A stretch of DNA of 10,408 bases from CAIOYC01 sp964243985 (lineage in GTDB: Bacteria > Pseudomonadota > Alphaproteobacteria > Caulobacterales > Caulobacteraceae): the NCBI GenBank assembly GCA_964243985.1, contig CAXTHJ010000085.1, positions 1 through 10,408 on the forward strand, given 5' to 3'. A program made the translations under genes and the position numbers. Each line of letters begins with the position of its first letter. The stretch's first letter is position 1. This document shows, piece after piece, positions 6,344-10,408 of this stretch. The notes below the pieces were generated by a model, which was given only the letters and a program-made list of their open reading frames with translations, was not told the origin of the DNA and did no database searches.

Positions 6344-7247
6344 GTCCAACGCCCCCCTCCTGTTCGACCGCGCCCTGCACCGAAAGCGCCTGGACCGCGC
6401 GTCCAGCCTTTACCCTGCCGCCGACTTCCTGAAGCGGCGCGTCGCTGAAGACGCGGCTGACCGCTTAGCGAGCATCATGCGGCATTTTCCACTGGCGGTC
6501 GATCTCGGCGCGCGGACTGGCCTGTTCGCGCAGGCGCTGGCGGGGAGCGATGCGGCGGCGCGCCTCGGGACGTTAATCGAGGCCGATCCCTCCCCGGCCC
6601 TGTTGAAAGGCCGGCCGGCCTTGCGCGTCGTCGCCGACGAAGAGCGCCTTCCCTTCGCGGACGCCAGCCTGGACCTCGTGGTTTCGCTGCTGAACCTGCA
6701 CTGGACCAACGACCTTGTCGGCGCGATGATCCAGATCCGCAAGGCGCTGAAGCCGGACGGCCTGTTCCTGGGCGCCCTGTTCGGCGGCGAGACGCTGACG
6801 GAGCTGCGTCAATCCCTTATGCAGGCGGAAATCGACATCCACGGCGGCGCAGGCCCTCGCGTCTCCCCCTTCGCGGACGCCATCGATGGCGCGGGTCTCT
6901 TGCAGCGCGCCGGGTTCGCCCTGCCGGTGGCGGACATCGACCGGGTGACCGTCCGATACGACCACCCCATCAAGCTGATGGCGGATCTGCGGGCTATGGG
7001 CGAGACCAACGTGCTGGTTGACCGCGACCGCCGCCCCCTCACCCGCGCCGTGCTGGTCCGTATGAGCGAGATCTACGCCGAGCGGTTCGCTCTGCACGAC
7101 GGCCGCATCCCCGCCACCTTCGAGATCATCAGCCTCACCGGCTGGGCGCCGCACGAAAGCCAGCAACAGCCCCTGAAGCCTGGCTCGGCCAAGATGCGGC
7201 TGGCCGATGCGCTGGGCGCCGTTGAAGGGAAGCTGGAGCGGGAATGA
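6342..7247 (+). CDS. SAM-dependent methyltransferase-fold protein, NDUFAF5/BioC-like
   Basis: A 301-residue class I methyltransferase-fold protein. SAM-binding motif I is VDLGARTG (53-60), an acidic E80/D82 follows the next strand, then LPFADASLDLVVS (103-115), LHWTNDL (119-125) and the post-I loop KPDGLFLGALFGG. The C-terminal GWAPHESQQQPLKPGSA (267-282) resembles the HES-containing end of mitochondrial NDUFAF5, which hydroxylates an arginine of complex I subunit NDUFS7; the alphaproteobacterial branch is often annotated BioC-like. A complex-I assembly role is therefore inferred; true methyltransfer is an alternative. ATG 6342 gives the normal N-terminus LFDRALHRKRLDRA; a start at 6261 would add an unlikely basic leader. 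There is no Shine-Dalgarno, and the ATG overlaps that of divergent comF. Its TGA overlaps the next gene's ATG (7244-7247). Confidence 0.9.
   Translation: MSNAPLLFDRALHRKRLDRASSLYPAADFLKRRVAEDAADRLASIMRHFPLAVDLGARTGLFAQALAGSDAAARLGTLIEADPSPALLKGRPALRVVADEERLPFADASLDLVVSLLNLHWTNDLVGAMIQIRKALKPDGLFLGALFGGETLTELRQSLMQAEIDIHGGAGPRVSPFADAIDGAGLLQRAGFALPVADIDRVTVRYDHPIKLMADLRAMGETNVLVDRDRRPLTRAVLVRMSEIYAERFALHDGRIPATFEIISLTGWAPHESQQQPLKPGSAKMRLADALGAVEGKLERE
6356..6361 (-). promoter_or_regulatory. Shine-Dalgarno for comF, inside the divergent methyltransferase-like gene
   Basis: On the minus strand, AGGAGG is followed after six bases by TTG 6349 and after twelve by ATG 6343. The six-base spacing suits the TTG better. 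The site is read on the plus strand as codons 5-7 (Pro-Leu-Leu) of the methyltransferase-like gene. It is one of the few full-consensus ribosome sites in the window. Confidence 0.6.
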
Positions 7248-7801
7248 CCGTCCCTCGGTTGAGGGTGCGAAAGCTGACACTGGGTGAAACAGCCTTGGCG
7301 CGCTCGGTGTTTGGCGAGGCCCTCGACCTGAAGCCCGTCCGCCTCTGGTTCCACGGCCTGCCCACGCGGTTCGCGATGACGCTCGGTCCCGTCATCACCA
7401 TGCCCGGCGCGGTGCGGCCGGATTTCTCGGCGGAGGGCGCGGAGATCCAGGCCTGGCTGATCCACGAACTGGTTCATGTCTGGCAGATGCAGACGGCGCC
7501 ACGCCGCGCCATCGCCAGCTGGGCCAAGGTCCTGCTGAGCGGCGGCTATGGACCAGCGCTTCCCGGCTACCGCTACGCCCTGCCCGCCCGCTGGGACGCG
7601 CTCAATCTGGAACAGCAGGCGGCGCTCGTGGAGGACATGATGCGCCTCTCCGCCGGGCGCCGGCCCCGCCACGGCCCGGCGACGGCCACGCTGGTGGATT
7701 ATCGCGGCATGACGCCCTTCGGCGCCGCGCCGCCTCTGGGATCAACGATTAAGCCGCCGCCGCCCGCCGCCGGACGATCTGGGCGGCCTGCGGGCCTTTG
7801 A
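7244..7801 (+). CDS. Small HExxH-motif protein, putative zinc metallopeptidase-like (Vgr-related/DUF4157-like)
   Basis: A 185-residue protein without signal peptide or membrane segment. The striking element is IHELVHVWQMQ, giving a zincin-type HExxH at H74-E75-x-x-H78; E123 in LEQQA about 45 residues later could be the third ligand, as in gluzincin-like folds. Alphaproteobacterial proteins with this HELxHVWQ wording are often labelled Vgr-related or DUF4157-like; I know of no tested function. The start ATG 7244 overlaps the methyltransferase-like stop by four bases and has a GGAGCGGGA stretch just before it, so coupled translation is likely. The last 17 or so residues (Pro/Gly/Arg-rich) run over the end of the convergent 442-residue gene and look like non-conserved tail. 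Peptidase activity is inferred only from the motif. Confidence 0.78.
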   Translation: MTVPRLRVRKLTLGETALARSVFGEALDLKPVRLWFHGLPTRFAMTLGPVITMPGAVRPDFSAEGAEIQAWLIHELVHVWQMQTAPRRAIASWAKVLLSGGYGPALPGYRYALPARWDALNLEQQAALVEDMMRLSAGRRPRHGPATATLVDYRGMTPFGAAPPLGSTIKPPPPAAGRSGRPAGL

Positions 7802-9077
7802 CCATGCCGGAGAAGTCGGCGGCGACCTCCAGATAGGCGCGCACCCATTCGCCGTCGGCGCATTCGTCGCCGTGCAGGCGCTCCACCAAGTCCTGCACAT
7901 AGGTCTCCAGGCGCAAATCGAGCGCCTCGATCACCTTGGCGCGCAAGGCGCCGAAGCCGGCGTTGGCGGCGGAGGTGCGGGTCTCGTCCAGGAAGGAGAG
8001 CAAACCCTCGGCCCGGCGCACCAGTGTCTCATCGGGAAAATCATCCACCCGAGGGCCGGCGCGCGGGGCGCGGCCGCCCAGCATCCGCCCCGCCTGCAGG
8101 GGCAAGGCGGCGGCCACCGCCGGTTCGGTTTCGCGCATCCGCGATTCGGCGGCCTGGGCCAGACCCAGCTTCTGGGCGGCGATCCGAGACCCCCAGGGCC
8201 CTTCCTTATTGAGGGCCAGCCACTGCTCGAACTCGCGGATGGCGCCGGTGGCGGTGTTGACGGAGGCGGCTTCCCCAGCGCCGCCTTCATAACCGCGTTC
8301 CGGATTGAACTTACGCACGCCCTGCACGCGCCGATCGATGTCGTCCAAAAGCCGTTCGCCTATGCCGGCCAGCTCGGACGAGGCAAGATATCGGTCGGTG
8401 GGCCGATCCATCACCGCCGAGATCAGGCGCAGCACCTGGCTGGGCTCGCCCAGGTGGACCATCAAGGCGTCCATCAGGAGCGGGCCCGCGTCGTCGTCCG
8501 CGGCTGTGGCGTCTTTGAACGCGAGGCGCACGGCGGCCATGTTCTCGCCGTTGAGATTGCGCACCCAGGCCGTCAGCTTGGGCAGAATGGCGCGCAGGAT
8601 CGGCGCCAGGGTCAGGAGCCTGGCCAGGCGCGCCCGTTCCGGCGCGGGCCAGGCCGCGGCGGGCCCTTGCGGCTGATCCTCCCTAAGAGCGTCCGAAGCC
8701 AGAAGGCAGAGCTGGTCGAACAGCGGTGGATGCGGATCGTTGTTCCGCAAGCTCAAGGCGATCGCGGCGGCTGCGTCGGCGTCGGCCGGCGCCAACACCT
8801 TGATCAGCCGCCAGACGCGCGCAAGGTCCGAAAGAGACAGCAACGTCAGCTTAGGCGGCGACAGGCCGGCGTCCGCCAAGGGCTTCAAAGGCTCCAGCAC
8901 GATGTCGCGGGCGCGGCGGTCATCGGCCTCGGCGCGGGCGAGGTCAGCCACGGGGGCGAAGACGGGGTCGGCGACACGGGCGGCGGACAGAGCGGCGTTG
9001 AGGCGGGTCAACAACGGATCCGGCGCCGTCTGCACCAATCGCTGAACGGCGCCCATTTGAGCCGTCGACAAGCCCAT
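7749..9077 (-). CDS. Uncharacterised 442-residue helical protein
   Basis: I do not recognise this protein. Coding is supported by length, an AGGA ribosome site (9084-9087) six bases from ATG 9077, and a sensible globular composition. It has no signal peptide, membrane helix or cysteine cluster, and looks mostly alpha-helical and rich in Ala, Leu and Arg, with conserved-looking spots such as LSLRNNDPHPPLFDQL (about 107-122), AWVRNLNGENMAAVRLAF (about 170-187), VRKFNPERGYEGG (about 255-267) and WVRAYLEVAADFSGMVKG near the C-terminus. It ends in an Arg/Ala tail and TAA at 7749-7751. It lies 76 bases downstream of the histidine kinase on the same strand, so it could share that transcript, although a possible promoter lies in the gap. 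A cytoplasmic scaffold or regulator is conceivable but is a guess. Confidence 0.75.
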   Translation of the reverse strand: MGLSTAQMGAVQRLVQTAPDPLLTRLNAALSAARVADPVFAPVADLARAEADDRRARDIVLEPLKPLADAGLSPPKLTLLSLSDLARVWRLIKVLAPADADAAAAIALSLRNNDPHPPLFDQLCLLASDALREDQPQGPAAAWPAPERARLARLLTLAPILRAILPKLTAWVRNLNGENMAAVRLAFKDATAADDDAGPLLMDALMVHLGEPSQVLRLISAVMDRPTDRYLASSELAGIGERLLDDIDRRVQGVRKFNPERGYEGGAGEAASVNTATGAIREFEQWLALNKEGPWGSRIAAQKLGLAQAAESRMRETEPAVAAALPLQAGRMLGGRAPRAGPRVDDFPDETLVRRAEGLLSFLDETRTSAANAGFGALRAKVIEALDLRLETYVQDLVERLHGDECADGEWVRAYLEVAADFSGMVKGPQAAQIVRRRAAAA

Positions 9078-9131
9078 GCGCGATCCTGGTCCCTGGAGAG
9101 CGTTTTCCGTTTACCGAATTTGGGTCGGTTT

Positions 9132-9157
9132 GGTTAATCCTTCGCCAACAAAGTCAA
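9132..9157 (-). promoter_or_regulatory. Possible promoter for the 442-residue gene
   Basis: On the minus strand TTGACT (9157-9152), overlapping the kinase stop codon, is followed after 12 bases by GATTAACC (9139-9132). This is loosely similar to the Caulobacter housekeeping pattern (TTGaCgS, 10-14 bases, GCTANAWC); the second box matches only about five of eight positions. The gap is visibly AT-richer than its surroundings. About 55 bases of leader would precede ATG 9077. Confidence 0.3.
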
Positions 9158-10408
9158 CCATCCGCCTGCGGCAAATGCAGCGTGAGGCGGAGCCCGCCCA
9201 GAGGCGAATCCGACAACGCCAGCGATCCGCCGTAAGCCCGCGCCAACTCGTCCACGATGGCGAGGCCGAGGCCGGAGCCGGGAGCGCTCTCGTCCAGCCG
9301 CGCGCCGCGCTTCAGGACCTCCGCGCGCTGCTCGGGCCTCAACCCGGCGCCGTCGTCCTCCACCACAAGCTTAAGCTTGCCCGGCGCCTCAGCGACGACC
9401 TCCACGGCCACCAATTCGCGGCACCATTTGCAGGCGTTCTCCAGCACGTTGCCGGCCATCTCCTGCAGGTCCTGCCGCTCGCCGAGGAAGGCCAAGGCGG
9501 GGTCGCAGACCCATTCGATCAGAACCCCTTTATCCTGGAAGATGCGCTCCAGGGTGCGCGCCAGTTCGTCCAGCACCGGCGCGACGGGCGTGTGCTCGCC
9601 CGAGCCCTGCAGCCGCGCCGCCGCCCGCGCGCGTCGGAGGTGATGGTCGACGTGATCCTTCATGGCCTCGGCCTGCCGCGCCACCACATTCGACAAGGGT
9701 CCCGGATGGCCCTCCGCCTCCGCCAGCATCACCGAGATCGGTGTTTTCAGGGCGTGGGCGAGGTTGCCGACGTGGGTGCGCTGGCGCTCCACCACCTCCT
9801 GGTTATGATCCAGGAGCGCGTTCATTTCGGTGGCGAGGGGGGAGAGTTCGGACGGATAGCGCCCGGTCAGCCGCTGCGCCTTGCCCCGGCGCACGTCGGC
9901 GATCTCGCGGCCCATGACGAACAGGGGCGTCAGGCCGACCCGCACCTGGATCACCACGGCGGCCACGAGGCCGGCGCCGAGGATCAGCAGGAAGATGGCG
10001 GTGGTGATCTCGAACTTGCGGATGTCCCGATCGATCGGGCTCCTGTCCTCGGCCACCACGAACACCACAGGGCCAGGGCGATGGGGCAGGATGATCATCC
10101 GCGCGCCCGCGTGGATGGGCTGCTTCAAAGGGCCAACCGTATCGTAAAAGAGCGTCTGATTGCGCGCCTTGGCCAGACCGTCGATCACCGCGGGCGGCAC
10201 GGTAAGGACGTCGTCCCAGAGGGAGCGCGAGCGCACCGCCTCCTTCATGCCCGGCCCCTTCGCCGGGTCCAGCACCTCCCAGTATTTGCCGGAGTAGGCG
10301 CGGGTGGCGCGGGCGTCGGTGAGGAAGGGCGCCACCACCTGTCCATCCTCCGCCACCGTGGAGCCGGCCAGAAGGGAATCGACATCCTCCACCAGCCCCC
10401 GCTCGAAC
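9154..10408 (-). CDS. Sensor histidine kinase, PhoQ-like class (5' end outside window)
   Basis: A membrane-bound two-component kinase that autophosphorylates and passes phosphate to a response regulator. The frame is open to the right edge, so the GTG at 10392 is probably internal and the first membrane helix is missing. Numbering from that GTG, an extracytoplasmic sensor region (1-127) contains GKYWEVLDP and RSRSLWD, then one membrane helix (about 129-152), a HAMP-like linker and the H-box LAHALKTPIS with phospho-acceptor His213 (codon 9754-9756). The N-box is NVLENACKW (Asn319), G1 is EDDGAG (345-350) and G2 GSGLGLAIV (372-380). The HALKTP form is typical of PhoQ/RstB-like kinases with HATPase_c. 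The cognate regulator is expected just upstream, off the window. The signal is unknown; divalent cations or envelope stress would be a guess from the class. The C-terminus is intact. Confidence 0.93.
   Translation of the reverse strand, partial: FERGLVEDVDSLLAGSTVAEDGQVVAPFLTDARATRAYSGKYWEVLDPAKGPGMKEAVRSRSLWDDVLTVPPAVIDGLAKARNQTLFYDTVGPLKQPIHAGARMIILPHRPGPVVFVVAEDRSPIDRDIRKFEITTAIFLLILGAGLVAAVVIQVRVGLTPLFVMGREIADVRRGKAQRLTGRYPSELSPLATEMNALLDHNQEVVERQRTHVGNLAHALKTPISVMLAEAEGHPGPLSNVVARQAEAMKDHVDHHLRRARAAARLQGSGEHTPVAPVLDELARTLERIFQDKGVLIEWVCDPALAFLGERQDLQEMAGNVLENACKWCRELVAVEVVAEAPGKLKLVVEDDGAGLRPEQRAEVLKRGARLDESAPGSGLGLAIVDELARAYGGSLALSDSPLGGLRLTLHLPQADG

Noticed and set aside
9105..9135. 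Small inverted repeat (ACCGA/TCGGT, seven-base loop on the minus strand) upstream of the 442-residue gene
   Set aside because: Only a five-base stem that does not extend and has no following T-run; too weak to call a terminator or operator. The nearby TTAACC is a single half-site, not a CtrA TTAA-N7-TTAA box.
7872..9137. 421-codon plus-strand open frame opposite the 442-residue gene
   Set aside because: I compared the two strands because the minus-strand protein is unknown. The plus-strand translation is Gly/Gln/His/Arg-biased and unstructured, and lacks a ribosome site, whereas the minus-strand frame has AGGA at good spacing and globular composition.
10390..10392. GTG as the true start of the histidine kinase
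   Set aside because: The frame continues to the window edge (FERGLVED, a typical stretch after the first membrane helix), and a start here would leave the sensor domain without its first helix.

Overview
This is a GC-rich chromosomal window from an alphaproteobacterium. The best fit is Caulobacterales (Caulobacter/Phenylobacterium/Brevundimonas-like), inferred from the recN-ligA neighbourhood, the comF-glutaredoxin-nitrilase-DUF1178 cluster, protein wording, and the scarcity of strong Shine-Dalgarno sites. It is almost all coding. I see no rRNA, tRNA, insertion sequence, prophage or CRISPR array, and no stretch over about 120 bases without a gene.

Left part (1-3945): the C-terminal third of recN (DNA-repair SMC-like ATPase) and the complete NAD-dependent DNA ligase ligA lie on the plus strand. 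Between them, on the minus strand, sits a small membrane protein of the TMEM175 potassium-channel family, whose start is only about 20 bp from that of ligA. A secreted DUF2147 protein follows ligA.

Middle (3955-7801): a minus-strand run reads comF-family phosphoribosyltransferase, glutaredoxin 3, a Nit-type carbon-nitrogen hydrolase and DUF1178. The last three are chained by two 4-base stop/start overlaps. Divergent from comF is a plus-strand pair: a SAM-dependent methyltransferase-fold protein of the NDUFAF5/BioC-like family, and a small protein with an HExxH metal-binding motif, also joined by a 4-base overlap. The start codons of comF and the methyltransferase-like gene interlock in one CATG, so each gene's upstream region lies inside the other's coding sequence.

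Right part (7749-10408): a 442-residue cytoplasmic, helical, Ala/Leu/Arg-rich protein that I do not recognise, and upstream of it a sensor histidine kinase of the PhoQ-like class that runs off the right edge. The HExxH gene and the unknown gene converge and overlap by 53 bases.

The functions are mostly housekeeping: recombination and replication, redox and glutathione upkeep, a probable complex-I assembly factor, and envelope sensing. I do not see an obvious new multi-gene system. The points most worth following are the interlocked comF/methyltransferase start, the unknown 442-residue protein next to the kinase, and the coupled HExxH protein.
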